Shown here: in pieces, positions 6,724 through 15,098 of the stretch
Numbering within the stretch: position 1 is the first letter of the stretch
Layout of the letters: every line of letters starts with the position of its first letter
Source of the DNA: an uncultured Planctomycetota bacterium
GTDB lineage: Bacteria; Planctomycetota; UBA11346
Length of the DNA: 33,625 bases
Direction of reading: 5' to 3'
Assembly: GCA_903902515.1 (NCBI GenBank)
Contig: CAIUVD010000081.1
Coordinates: 1 to 33,625, forward strand
Program-made: the position numbers and the translations under genes
The notes under the pieces: generated by a model
Databases searched by the model: none
The model's input: only the letters and a program-made list of their open reading frames with translations
What the model was told of the DNA's origin: nothing

Positions 6724-7632
6724 TCACCCTCGCCGGGCCAGAACCTCGCGCATCACGTCCTCGACCCGTGGCCAGCCCGTGGGGCTGCCCAGGGCGGTGC
6801 CCTGCCAGGGCCTGGTGCGCGCCGGATCGCTGACGCCGAACAGGCCGATTACCGGGCTGCCGGTGGCGGCCGCCAGGTGCATGGGCCCGCTGTCATTGGC
6901 GACGGTGACCAGGGCGCGGGTCAGCACGGCGGCATAGGCTCCTAACTTCAGGCCCGGTAACAGGCGGGCCCCGGGGACGGCCTCGGCCGTGGCGGCTTCT
7001 TCCCCCGGGCCGGGGCACGCCACCAAGGCGATGCCTTCGCTGGTCAACAACCGCGCCAGGAGGGGAAAGCCGGGCCATAACTTCGGCTGGCCGTTGATGG
7101 TCCCGGCGGCCAGGGGGGCCAGGGCCACGAAGGGTCGGGGGATATCCGCCAGGGCGGCGGTGGCCTGGGCGTGGTGAGCCTCCGTAAGCCGCAGGCCCAG
7201 GGCCGTGGGTGGCAGCTCGGGCAACAACAGGCCGTGGTGGGTGGCCGTGGCTTGGGCCAGTCGCCAAAAAACCTGGACCTCGTGGCAGGGGGACGGCTTG
7301 GCCAAGGCCCGGGCCAGGAGCAGGCTCCGGCCCTCGGCCGCGTGGCCGACGGCGCGTACTCCTGCCAAACGAAACTGCAGGGCGCTGCCCAGGCTATTCG
7401 TCAGCAGGAGACCGTCCCGCACCTTCACGGCCGCAAGGGATTTGCGCGCCTCACCGAAGGGCTTGGGGAGGGGGGTGATGCTCCAGTCATGGCCCGCTAA
7501 CAGATCCTTGGCCCAGCCTTTCCCGGCGAGATGCAGGCGGAAACCGACGGACTCCAGGGCGTTGAGGGCAGGGAGGGCCATGCAGACGTCCCCCACCCAA
7601 TTGGGCAGACGGACCAGCAGATCGTGGCTCAT
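6724..7632 (-). CDS. Glycosyltransferase family 9 (heptosyltransferase-like)
   Basis: Likely transfers a heptose or related sugar to a lipopolysaccharide core or other glycan at the inner face of the membrane. The 302-residue product begins MSHDLLVRLPNWVGD, the GT9 N-terminal pattern with NWVGD (11-15), and has the diagnostic NDSGPMHLAAA (246-256) in the nucleotide-sugar domain. The length is slightly below the usual 320-350. The start overlaps the HAD gene stop (ATGA at 7629-7632). It is the last gene of the rpoN-to-GT9 run. The acceptor and donor cannot be stated from sequence. A HAD phosphatase just upstream would fit a sugar-phosphate precursor route, but that is inference. Confidence 0.85.
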   Translation of the reverse strand: MSHDLLVRLPNWVGDVCMALPALNALESVGFRLHLAGKGWAKDLLAGHDWSITPLPKPFGEARKSLAAVKVRDGLLLTNSLGSALQFRLAGVRAVGHAAEGRSLLLARALAKPSPCHEVQVFWRLAQATATHHGLLLPELPPTALGLRLTEAHHAQATAALADIPRPFVALAPLAAGTINGQPKLWPGFPLLARLLTSEGIALVACPGPGEEAATAEAVPGARLLPGLKLGAYAAVLTRALVTVANDSGPMHLAAATGSPVIGLFGVSDPARTRPWQGTALGSPTGWPRVEDVMREVLARRG

Positions 7633-8267
7633 AGATGCTGCTCCAGGGCCTGAGGATCGATGCCCCCCGTCACCAGCCACACCCGGCAGCCGCAGGCGGC
7701 TAAGCCACCGTCTTCGGTGGGAGAATCGCCGATGTGCAACAGGTCTGCCACGTTCACCCCCAGGCTCCGCGCGGCCGTCCGCAGGGGGGCGGGATCGGGC
7801 TTGGCGGCACCGACTCCGGCACTGGTGATGACGGTGACGAAGGGCCCGAGGCCCAGGGCGACTAGGAGCCCCGGCAGGCGCACGTCGAAATTGCTCACCA
7901 CCGCCTGGGGCAGACCCCGGGCGGCGACCAGGGCCAGGGCCTCGCGGACGCCGGGCAAAACGCGCCAATACCGGGCATTGGCGAAGGCCTCGTAACAGGC
8001 CCCCGGCAGGTCGTCGGGGAGGGGGATGTCGAAGGTTGCCCGCACCACCTGGTCCCAGAAGGCGCGGGCATCGGCGTCATCGGCTCCGTAGGGCACGGGC
8101 CAGCGGGCCAGGGTTTGCTTAAAGGCCCCAGGAAACCGCGCGTCGAGGTCTGCGGCCTGTACCGTCACGCCCTGGGCGGCCGCCACTTCGGCGTAGGTGG
8201 TTCCCACCGTGCCGGCCACGGCGATGAGCGTGCCTACCGCATCCCAGGTGACCGCCCGGATGGTCAC
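7629..8267 (-). CDS. HAD-superfamily hydrolase
   Basis: A 212-residue probable phosphatase of the HAD subfamily IA type. Motif I is WDAVGTL with nucleophile Asp9. The second Asp of the usual DxD is Val, as seen in the HDHD3/REG-2-like group with DAVGTL. Motif II is VSNFD (Ser125), motif III is Lys156 in GAAKPDP, and motif IV is GDSPTED (180-186). The loss of the second Asp could lower classical phosphatase activity. The GTG start at 8267 overlaps the dapB stop (GTGA). A start at 8321 would add 18 residues that read as dapB shadow. The substrate is unknown. Confidence 0.85.
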   Translation of the reverse strand: MTIRAVTWDAVGTLIAVAGTVGTTYAEVAAAQGVTVQAADLDARFPGAFKQTLARWPVPYGADDADARAFWDQVVRATFDIPLPDDLPGACYEAFANARYWRVLPGVREALALVAARGLPQAVVSNFDVRLPGLLVALGLGPFVTVITSAGVGAAKPDPAPLRTAARSLGVNVADLLHIGDSPTEDGGLAACGCRVWLVTGGIDPQALEQHL

Positions 8268-9040
8268 AGGCCGAGGACGTCCGCCATGGTGTAGCGGCCC
8301 GGCTTCTGGCAGGCCATCCACGCCGACGCCCGCAGGGCGCCCCGGGCGAAGATTTCCCGGCTGTGGGCCACGTGGCCCAGTTGGATGCGTTCGCCGCCAC
8401 CCACGAAGTAGGCCATGTGGTCGCCGACTACGTCACCCATACGCAGGGAGTGCATGCCGATCTCACCCTTCCGCCGGGCACCGCAGTCGCCCTCGCGGCC
8501 ATGGACCAAGTCGGCGCGGGTCCGGCCGGTGGCGGCAGTGATGGCATCGGCGATGGCGTAGGCGGTGCCGCTCGGGGCATCCTTCTTGTGGTGGTGGTGG
8601 GCCTCGACGATTTCGATGTCGTAGTCCTCGCCCAGGGTTTTAGCCAACTGGGCAGCGACCTTGAGGACGACGTTGACGCCGACGCTCATGTTCATGGCGT
8701 GCAGCACCGGGATCCGACTGGCAGCCCCCGCCAGCAGGGGATCCGCGGTTTCCAAGGGCACGCCGGTGGTGCCGCTCACCAGGGCCATGCCGTGGGCGGC
8801 GCAGTGGGCGACCACCGCGGGGAAAACCGTGGCGTGGCTGAAGTCGATGACCACGGCTCCGGGGACGGCGGGCAGGGTGGCCAGGACTGGGGCATCGCTG
8901 GCCAGGCCGAGATCCCGCAGGGAGCCAGCGGTACGGTCCACGCCGCTGTGGATGACGAAGGCGGGATCGGTGGCAGCCAGGCCGAGGATGGCGCGGCCCA
9001 TGCGGCCGGCGGCGCCGTTCATGATCAGGGTGGTGGTCAT
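8264..9040 (-). CDS. dapB: 4-hydroxy-tetrahydrodipicolinate reductase
   Basis: Second committed step of lysine and diaminopimelate synthesis, reducing the DapA product with NAD(P)H. The 258-residue product has the cofactor loop GAAGRMG (9-15), GTTGVP (90-95) and the signature EAHHHHKKDAPSGTA (147-160), which carries the catalytic His and Lys residues. The start at 9040 (MTTTLIMNG) places the loop normally. The frame opens to 9094 but adds no plausible sequence. It lies in a run after rpoN and a small secreted protein, without dapA nearby. Confidence 0.95.
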   Translation of the reverse strand: MTTTLIMNGAAGRMGRAILGLAATDPAFVIHSGVDRTAGSLRDLGLASDAPVLATLPAVPGAVVIDFSHATVFPAVVAHCAAHGMALVSGTTGVPLETADPLLAGAASRIPVLHAMNMSVGVNVVLKVAAQLAKTLGEDYDIEIVEAHHHHKKDAPSGTAYAIADAITAATGRTRADLVHGREGDCGARRKGEIGMHSLRMGDVVGDHMAYFVGGGERIQLGHVAHSREIFARGALRASAWMACQKPGRYTMADVLGL

Positions 9041-9075
9041 GGGCGAGGCAGTGTGGAACCGTCCCCGCCGGGCAA

Positions 9076-9609
9076 TCAAATCCCGTCGTCGCACAGGACC
9101 TGGATCATCAGCAGATGGGTCTGATAGGCGGCTGATGGAGGGAAAACCGTCTCCACCACCCGGCCCTGTTGGGTCGCCTGATGGTCGTCCTCACTGAAAA
9201 CGACTGGGCCATCGACGACGAAGCTGTCCGGTGACCAGGCATCGGCCTGGGGGCCCGCCAGGGCCGAGCCCTTGGCCACCAGGTGCAGGCGGCCCTGGTC
9301 GTCCCGCCAGGCCAGGGCCCGGTAGGCCACGGCCAGGGGTGGTTCGGTGATGGGGTGGGTATAGCCAAACAGGCCCGCCAAGACCTGTATCGGTGGTGGA
9401 ACGGGGCTGGTCACCGGCGTCAGATCCCAGGTCCCGATCCAGGCCGGGCGGCGCAGGCCCACGCCTTCACCCACCACTGCCACGCTGCGGTAGTGGTCCC
9501 ACAGGAAAATCACGGCCTGGGGTTCCGCCGGGGCTGCCGGCTCGACCGAACCCGGAGACACTTCGGCCGCCAGCAAGGCCCCAAGGCCAAGGACGGCGAG
9601 CCAGCGCAT
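9076..9609 (-). CDS. Predicted secreted protein of unknown function
   Basis: A 177-residue protein that I do not recognise. It begins with a signal peptide (MRWLAVLGLGALLAAEVSPGS), then a short Pro/Ala linker, then a compact region rich in Trp, Val and Pro with no transmembrane segment. No lipobox cysteine is evident, so the product is probably periplasmic. Its start overlaps the rpoN stop (ATGA at 9606-9609) and it is 35 bases upstream of dapB, so it is co-transcribed with both. There is no cysteine pair or catalytic motif that suggests an enzyme. Confidence 0.7.
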   Translation of the reverse strand: MRWLAVLGLGALLAAEVSPGSVEPAAPAEPQAVIFLWDHYRSVAVVGEGVGLRRPAWIGTWDLTPVTSPVPPPIQVLAGLFGYTHPITEPPLAVAYRALAWRDDQGRLHLVAKGSALAGPQADAWSPDSFVVDGPVVFSEDDHQATQQGRVVETVFPPSAAYQTHLLMIQVLCDDGI

Positions 9610-10997
9610 CAGAAGGACCGGCGTTGGCGGGTGGAGGGCACGCCCTCGGCGATCCGGTACTTGGTCACCGTGCGTCGGCTGATGTCGAGGCCCTCCTTGG
9701 CCAGGATATCGGCAATTTCCTGGTCGCTGAGGGGGTTCTTGGTGTCTTCGGTTTCGATCAGCTTCTGAATCCGCAGCTTCACCGACTTGCTGCTTTCCGC
9801 CTCGCTGCCGTCCTGGGTGGCGATGCCGCCCGAGAAGAAATCCGCCAGGGGAAGGACCCCGGCGGGGGTTTGGATGTACTTGTCCTTCACGGCCCGGCTG
9901 ACGGTGGCCACGTGCATGCCGATCTTATCAGCAATGTCCTGGCGCATCAGGGGCCGCAGGTGCTCGACGCCGTGGTCGAGGAAGGCGTGCTGATGCTTGA
10001 TGATTTCGCTGACGATCTTCAGGAGGGTCCGCTTCCGCTGGTTGACCGCATCGATGATGAAGCGGGCCGAGGAGAGCTTTTCCTTCAGGTAGGCCTTCTC
10101 CTTCGCATCTGGCGAGGAGGAATCGTAGAGCTGGTGGTAGGATTCGCTGACCGTGACCTTGGGCAGGCGACCATCGGGCACCGACACCACCCATTCGTCC
10201 CGCTCGTCCCGCTCGACGGTGACATCGGGCACGACGTAATGGTTCTCGCCCCGGGCGAAGGGCAGGCCGGGCTTCGGGTCCAGCTTGCCGATCACCTCCA
10301 TGACCTCCTGGAGGCGGTCGAGGCTGTAGCCCGTGGCGGTGGCGATGGCCGGCAGGCGATTCTTGAGGAGGTCCGGCAGGTGGTTCCGGATCAACTCCAT
10401 TTCAAAGGAATTGTCGCCGGGTTCCCGGGCCAACTGCAGGAGTAGACAGTCTTTAAGGTCAGCAGCGCCGACCCCGGCCGGATCCAGGCGACGAATGATC
10501 TCCCAGGCGTGCTCGGCGTGTTCGAGGTGGTCCTCGTCGAACAGTTCGCTGATGGGATGGGGCAGGTAGCCACGCTTATCGAGGTGCCAGCACAGTTCCT
10601 CGGCGCAGGCCCGGGTCTGCTCGTCCATCTCCGTGAAGCGCATCTGCTCCACCAGGTGGTCCGCCAGGGACGCCGCCCGATCAGGGGTAGCCTCCAGGGC
10701 CGCCATCTTGTCCGGGGCGTCCTCATCGGTGTTGCCGGTGGCCCGGCGGGTGCGGAACCAGTCGAGGTCGGCGTCGTGGTAGCGATCCGCCCCGGCATCG
10801 ACCGAGGTTGGCGCCGACACGTCCTGGGGCGAATCCTCGATCTCCAGGGCCGGATTGGCCTCCACCTCGTTCATGATCCGCTCTTCCAAGGCCATCTGGG
10901 GCAGGAGCAGGATCTCGATCGATTGGATCATCTGCGGCGTAAGCTTGAGCTTCTGCTCGAGCCGCATGTTGAGGTTTTGACGGAGGTGCAGGGACAT
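9609..10997 (-). CDS. rpoN: RNA polymerase sigma-54 factor
   Basis: Alternative sigma factor that binds -24/-12 promoters and needs an AAA+ activator. The 462-residue product shows the three expected parts: the Gln/Leu-rich activator-interacting region (QNLNMRLEQKLKLTPQM, QSIEILLLP), an acidic linker, and the core-binding and HTH domains. It ends with the RpoN box SRRTVTKYR, a close variant of ARRTVAKYR. The start at 10997 (MSLHLRQNL) matches other members. It is divergent from the kinase gene at 11116. No RpoN activator (NtrC type) and no hpf/ptsN neighbours are seen here, unlike the proteobacterial locus. Confidence 0.95.
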   Translation of the reverse strand: MSLHLRQNLNMRLEQKLKLTPQMIQSIEILLLPQMALEERIMNEVEANPALEIEDSPQDVSAPTSVDAGADRYHDADLDWFRTRRATGNTDEDAPDKMAALEATPDRAASLADHLVEQMRFTEMDEQTRACAEELCWHLDKRGYLPHPISELFDEDHLEHAEHAWEIIRRLDPAGVGAADLKDCLLLQLAREPGDNSFEMELIRNHLPDLLKNRLPAIATATGYSLDRLQEVMEVIGKLDPKPGLPFARGENHYVVPDVTVERDERDEWVVSVPDGRLPKVTVSESYHQLYDSSSPDAKEKAYLKEKLSSARFIIDAVNQRKRTLLKIVSEIIKHQHAFLDHGVEHLRPLMRQDIADKIGMHVATVSRAVKDKYIQTPAGVLPLADFFSGGIATQDGSEAESSKSVKLRIQKLIETEDTKNPLSDQEIADILAKEGLDISRRTVTKYRIAEGVPSTRQRRSF

Positions 10998-11115
10998 GGG
11001 GAGAGGCCCCGCCGGGGGGCATAAGCAAAGGGTACGCCAATGCCTCATGATCCGCAAGAGGAGCCCTCCCCGAGAAGACCCTTTTCCCCGTTCGCGTTTT
11101 GTGGTAAAGAAGAGA

Positions 11116-12699
11116 ATGCCAATGGCGGAAATGACGGAGAATCTTGAGGAGCTCCTGGACCAGGCGGGCCCGGTGATCCTCGCCAATGGCTGGGTGACCC
11201 AGGAGCAGTGGATCGAAATCGACCTTTCGGTCCGCACCGGCAACCGTCCGACCCCCACCGTGGGTCGCAGCGTGATTACCTCCGCCCTCCTGGAACGTAA
11301 AGTCCTGACGCGTGATCAGGGTCTGGACCTCGATGCCATCCTGATTTCCCAACGGTTGTTCACGGATTTCCGCCTCGAACGCAAGCTGGGGTCTGGCGGC
11401 ATGGGGACCGTGTTCCTAGCCCGGCACGTCCCGACCAACCGGGCCGTGGCCCTGAAGACCATGAATGCGCGGCTGGCGGCCGACCAGGGCTTTGTCGAGC
11501 GCTTCCACCGCGAGGCCCGGGCCCTGGAACGCCTCGATCATCCCAATGTCGCCCAGATTATTGCCAGTGGCGAGGAAGGCGGCGAGTGCTGGTTGGCCAT
11601 GGAATACATCCAGGGGCCCAGCCTGATGAGCCTGTTGAAGAAGCATAAGGTTCTTCCAGAGGCGTGGTGCCTCCAGATGACCCGCCAGATCGCCGCAGGC
11701 CTTGGCTATGTGTGGACCACCGCCGCCCTCGTCCATCGTGACCTCAAGCCTGAGAACATCCTGGTCACGGGCGAGGATCTCGCTCAACCTCCGGTGGCAA
11801 AACTCATCGACTTCGGCCTGGTGAAAAATAACCAGGAGGATGACCGCCTGACCCAAACGGGCATGACCATTGGCACTCCGCTGTACATGTCCCCTGAGCA
11901 AGTTCGGGGTGAAAAACTCGATGTTCGCAGCGACATCTATGGCCTGGGGGCCACCCTCTTTCACCTGCTGACCGGCGGCACGCCCTACAATGGTTCCAGT
12001 CCGGGCACCATTATGAGCGCTCACCTCACGGAGGCGGTCCCAGATCCCGGCGCTCGGGTCCCGAGCCTGTCCCAAGGTACCCGGACCCTGGTCATGACGG
12101 CCATGGCCAAGTCCGTGGATCAGCGATTCCTCTCGTGCGAGGCCCTGATCCAGGCCTGTGATCAGGCCTTGGAAGCCCTGGAGCCGCATCGGGGCGATGC
12201 ACCGAAGCTCCTACGTAAACCATTGATCCTCAAACCGATTCGCCGTGAGCGTACGCCCCTAGCCAATGAGGTGCTGCCCCCGTTGCCCATGCCGGTGGCC
12301 CATGATGCCCGCCGTGCATCGTCGGCGGATAGCGCACGTCGGCCGGTCGCCACGGCCGATCGCCGGTCCTCGTCCGTCAGCGAGCGTCGGACGGTGGTCA
12401 CCGGGTCCAGAACCGACTCCCAACGGCTGAAAGTTCAAGATGTGATTTCAGAATTACTGCCCGATCCCGAACACGGCCAGACCTCCGGGCCTTTACAGCC
12501 AACGCCCGCGGTGGCCAAGCCTCCGTCTTCCCGCCAGCTGAAGTCCCCGTTGCCCCTTGCGCCGTCGGCGATCGACAAGTCCCGTCCCCGAAGTGCGGCC
12601 TTTACGGAAACCCACCATTCCGCCGGGATTGGTCTTTTGCCCTGGGTCGTGCTCAGTGCGGCGGTCCTGGCCTTGTTGGGCTACCTGCTGCTAGCCTGA
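11116..12699 (+). CDS. Tail-anchored Hanks-type Ser/Thr protein kinase
   Basis: A 527-residue membrane-bound kinase. An N-terminal region of about 85 residues, unknown to me, precedes the kinase domain (about 86-355). That domain has the G-loop GSGGMG (92-97), ATP Lys114 in VALK, HRDLKPEN (207-214, catalytic Asp209), DFG (232-234) and MSPE (258-261), so it looks active. A Ser/Arg/Pro-rich linker follows (about 360-500) and a single hydrophobic segment closes the chain (LLPWVVLSAAVLALLGYLLL), leaving almost nothing outside. There are no PASTA or other sensor repeats. The start is chosen at 11116 after an AAGAAGAG purine stretch; ATG 11122 or 11131 is possible. It is convergent with the phosphatase-DUF4202 gene, 16 bases away. 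Confidence 0.9.
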   Translation: MPMAEMTENLEELLDQAGPVILANGWVTQEQWIEIDLSVRTGNRPTPTVGRSVITSALLERKVLTRDQGLDLDAILISQRLFTDFRLERKLGSGGMGTVFLARHVPTNRAVALKTMNARLAADQGFVERFHREARALERLDHPNVAQIIASGEEGGECWLAMEYIQGPSLMSLLKKHKVLPEAWCLQMTRQIAAGLGYVWTTAALVHRDLKPENILVTGEDLAQPPVAKLIDFGLVKNNQEDDRLTQTGMTIGTPLYMSPEQVRGEKLDVRSDIYGLGATLFHLLTGGTPYNGSSPGTIMSAHLTEAVPDPGARVPSLSQGTRTLVMTAMAKSVDQRFLSCEALIQACDQALEALEPHRGDAPKLLRKPLILKPIRRERTPLANEVLPPLPMPVAHDARRASSADSARRPVATADRRSSSVSERRTVVTGSRTDSQRLKVQDVISELLPDPEHGQTSGPLQPTPAVAKPPSSRQLKSPLPLAPSAIDKSRPRSAAFTETHHSAGIGLLPWVVLSAAVLALLGYLLLA

Positions 12700-12715
12700 A
12701 CGCCCCAAGGATGAA

Positions 12716-13693
12716 TTAGGCCAGGGCTTCCTGAACCAGGGCGGCGATGCCCGGGGGCAAATCAATGGTCAATGCCAACTGATGGCCTCGCTCCGACATC
12801 TTTTTCCACGTCTTGCGGATAATATCGATGAATTTGTCCTTCGGGTAATCCGCATGGGCGGTGGCGAAGGCACTGATTTCGTTTTCCAGGAACACCAGGC
12901 AGGCCGCATCCTCCAGGGTCTGGGTGCCGGCGTTGCCCTTGAGGTCGGCCTTGGAAATCCACGTCGCGGCTTGATCGGCTTCAGCGGGACTCACCCCGGC
13001 GGCGACAAGAATGGCCCGAGCCCGTTCGGCTTGAACCGTATACAGATGCCGTCTCCACCGCAGGTACCCGGCCTTGTCCATGGGAAAGGACGCTCGGGGT
13101 ACGGTCCAGCGCTCGAGATGCTGGCAGCGGGCCGCGAGGCGGAGGATGGGGGAGGCCTGGGGATCGAGGCGGAGAATCCAGGCCTCCATCCGGTCGGCGT
13201 AGAGCAGCTCGGCCCCGGCGGGGTCCGCACGGTGGGCTGCATCAATCTGAAGACGGGCAGTGTCGTAGGGCATGATGGTCTCTCGGGCTCCTGCGGCGAT
13301 CAGGTCCGCGGCCTGCTCCAGGACCTGGGCGCAGGCCTCATAGGCGCGGTCATCCCCGCCGTAGGGATCTGGGACGCCCCCGGCTTCGGCATTGACGACC
13401 GAGAGGATGGCCGCCGGAACCCCTAACTGCCGCAGGGCAGCGGCGTGGCGGGGGGTCATGGCCCATACCTGGTCATAGGATCCGAGATCCCGTTCCAGGA
13501 CCGGGGTGCTGCGATGGTCGTCCAGGGACAGACCACGCCGGAACATCGCCGCCCGGGCTCCGTCGCTGGCCGGATCCCCGGCTACGGCGGCGGTACCGGC
13601 GCTGTCGACCTCAATTCCCCGGGCCTTGAGGAGCGCCAGGAGCATCGGGCTGCGGCACGTGTTGCCGGTGCAGACCACCAGGAGCCGGGCCAT
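12716..13693 (-). CDS. Low-molecular-weight phosphatase fused to DUF4202
   Basis: A 325-residue two-domain protein in one uninterrupted frame. Residues 1-140 form a low-molecular-weight protein phosphatase: the P-loop CTGNTCRS (nucleophile Cys8, Arg14) and the acid loop PDPYGGD (Asp109). Residues about 141-325 match DUF4202, with LLYADRMEAWI, LRLAARCQHLERW, SFPMDKAGYLRWRR, LEDAACLVFLE and the terminal RKTWKKMSERGH. The DUF4202 part begins at Met141 with a possible internal ribosome site (CGAGAG), so a separate DUF4202 product from 13273 is possible. The gene overlaps purD by 1 base (TGATG). The function of DUF4202 is unknown. The fusion suggests a phosphorylation-related role. Confidence 0.88.
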   Translation of the reverse strand: MARLLVVCTGNTCRSPMLLALLKARGIEVDSAGTAAVAGDPASDGARAAMFRRGLSLDDHRSTPVLERDLGSYDQVWAMTPRHAAALRQLGVPAAILSVVNAEAGGVPDPYGGDDRAYEACAQVLEQAADLIAAGARETIMPYDTARLQIDAAHRADPAGAELLYADRMEAWILRLDPQASPILRLAARCQHLERWTVPRASFPMDKAGYLRWRRHLYTVQAERARAILVAAGVSPAEADQAATWISKADLKGNAGTQTLEDAACLVFLENEISAFATAHADYPKDKFIDIIRKTWKKMSERGHQLALTIDLPPGIAALVQEALA

Positions 13694-14976
13694 CAGCGGG
13701 CCTTGCGCGCTTCGCGGCGTTTGCCGATGTCGCGCCGGAATTGCTTGCCCTCATAGCGGATGGCGTCCGTCGCGGCGTAGGCAACGGTTCGCACGGCGTC
13801 GAGGGATCCGCCCCGGGCGCACACCGACAGCACCCGGCCGCCGCTGGTGACGATGGTGCCGTCGCGGTCGGTGGTCCCGGCGTGGAAGACGGTGGCCCCG
13901 AGGGCGGCAGCCTGGTCAAGGCCGGTAATAGCCTGGTTATTGAGGGTGTCGGCGGGGTAGCCGCCGGAGGCCAGGGTGACGCAGATGGCGGTTACCGGCT
14001 TCCAGGCCACGGTCATCTGGTCCAACTTGCCGTTGACGCAGGCCAGGCACAGCTCGACGAGGTCGCTGTCGAGGCGCATCATCAGAGTTTGGCATTCGGG
14101 ATCGCCAAACCGGACGTTGTATTCCAGGACCTTGAGGCCGCTGTCGGTGATCATCAGGCCGACGAACAGGACGCCGACGTAGGGCCGACCTTCCTTGTGC
14201 AGGCCAGCCATGGTCGGAAAGACCACCCGGCGGACGAGATCATCCTCATCTCGGGGCGACAGCAGGCCGGGCACTGGCGAGAAGGCGCCCATGCCGCCGG
14301 TCATTGGGCCTTCGTCGCCGTCCTTGAGCTGCTTGTGGTCCTGGGCGTAGTCGAGGAGCACGGCATTGCGGCCGTCGCACAGGGCGAAGACGCTGATTTC
14401 TTCGCCCTTGAGGACTTCCTCGATCACCACCTGGGCGCCGGCTTCGCGGCCGAATTCGAACTTTTCCATCACCCGGGTCACGGCGTCGTGGGCCTCGGCG
14501 GCGTTCTTGGCCACCGTCACGCCCTTACCGGCCGCCAAGCCATCGGACTTAACGACCAGGGGGCCGTCCACTTCGTCGATGTAGGCGTGGGCGTCCTCGG
14601 CCTTGTTGAACACCTTGAAGGCCGCCGTCGGGATGTTGTGACGACGGAGGAACTCCTTCATCTCCACCTTGCTGGCCTCCAGTTTGGAGGCGGCCTTGGA
14701 GGGGCCGAAGCAGGCCAGGCCCCGGGCCTTGAAGGCGTCGCTGATGCCGAGAGTCAGGGGGATTTCTGGGCCGACGAGGGTCAGGGTGATGCCATTGGTC
14801 TGGGCGAAGTCGGCCAGCTTGTCGATCTCGGTGACCTTGATCGGCACATTGGTGCCGACCGTGGCGGTACCCGGGTTGCCGGGGGCAATGAACACCTCCG
14901 TGACGATCGGGCTCTGCTTCACCTTCCAGGCCAGGGCGTGCTCACGCCCACCGCTGCCAACGACCAAGACCTTCAT
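13693..14976 (-). CDS. purD: Phosphoribosylamine--glycine ligase
   Basis: ATP-dependent ligation of glycine to phosphoribosylamine in purine synthesis. The 427-residue ATP-grasp protein begins MKVLVVGSGGREHALAW, has the conserved VGPEIPL and KSDGLAAGKGV of the ATP-binding region, and later GDPECQTLMMRL. The length is normal for the family. The start at 14976 has GGAG 6 bases upstream. The frame runs to 15177, but that part overlaps the start of the divergent MFS gene. It is co-transcribed with the phosphatase-DUF4202 gene downstream. Confidence 0.96.
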   Translation of the reverse strand: MKVLVVGSGGREHALAWKVKQSPIVTEVFIAPGNPGTATVGTNVPIKVTEIDKLADFAQTNGITLTLVGPEIPLTLGISDAFKARGLACFGPSKAASKLEASKVEMKEFLRRHNIPTAAFKVFNKAEDAHAYIDEVDGPLVVKSDGLAAGKGVTVAKNAAEAHDAVTRVMEKFEFGREAGAQVVIEEVLKGEEISVFALCDGRNAVLLDYAQDHKQLKDGDEGPMTGGMGAFSPVPGLLSPRDEDDLVRRVVFPTMAGLHKEGRPYVGVLFVGLMITDSGLKVLEYNVRFGDPECQTLMMRLDSDLVELCLACVNGKLDQMTVAWKPVTAICVTLASGGYPADTLNNQAITGLDQAAALGATVFHAGTTDRDGTIVTSGGRVLSVCARGGSLDAVRTVAYAATDAIRYEGKQFRRDIGKRREARKAR

Positions 14977-15098
14977 GCGATGCTCCGGGGTTTCGGGGCT
15001 GGGCCCCACCGTGGGGCGGCAAGGTAGGTCATGCCCCCCCGGCGCAACCGGGGCCTGCGCCATGGACTCCCCCCGGGGTCTGGACACACTCCCGCCCC

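Noticed and set aside
10998..11115. Sigma-54 type -24/-12 promoter near rpoN or the kinase gene
   Set aside because: I looked for TGGCAC-N5-TTGC by eye and found no convincing match here. I did not scan the whole window systematically.
13741..15027. Long open frame on the plus strand opposite purD
   Set aside because: It is a shadow with a His/Gly/Val-rich product. The minus strand encodes a textbook PurD.
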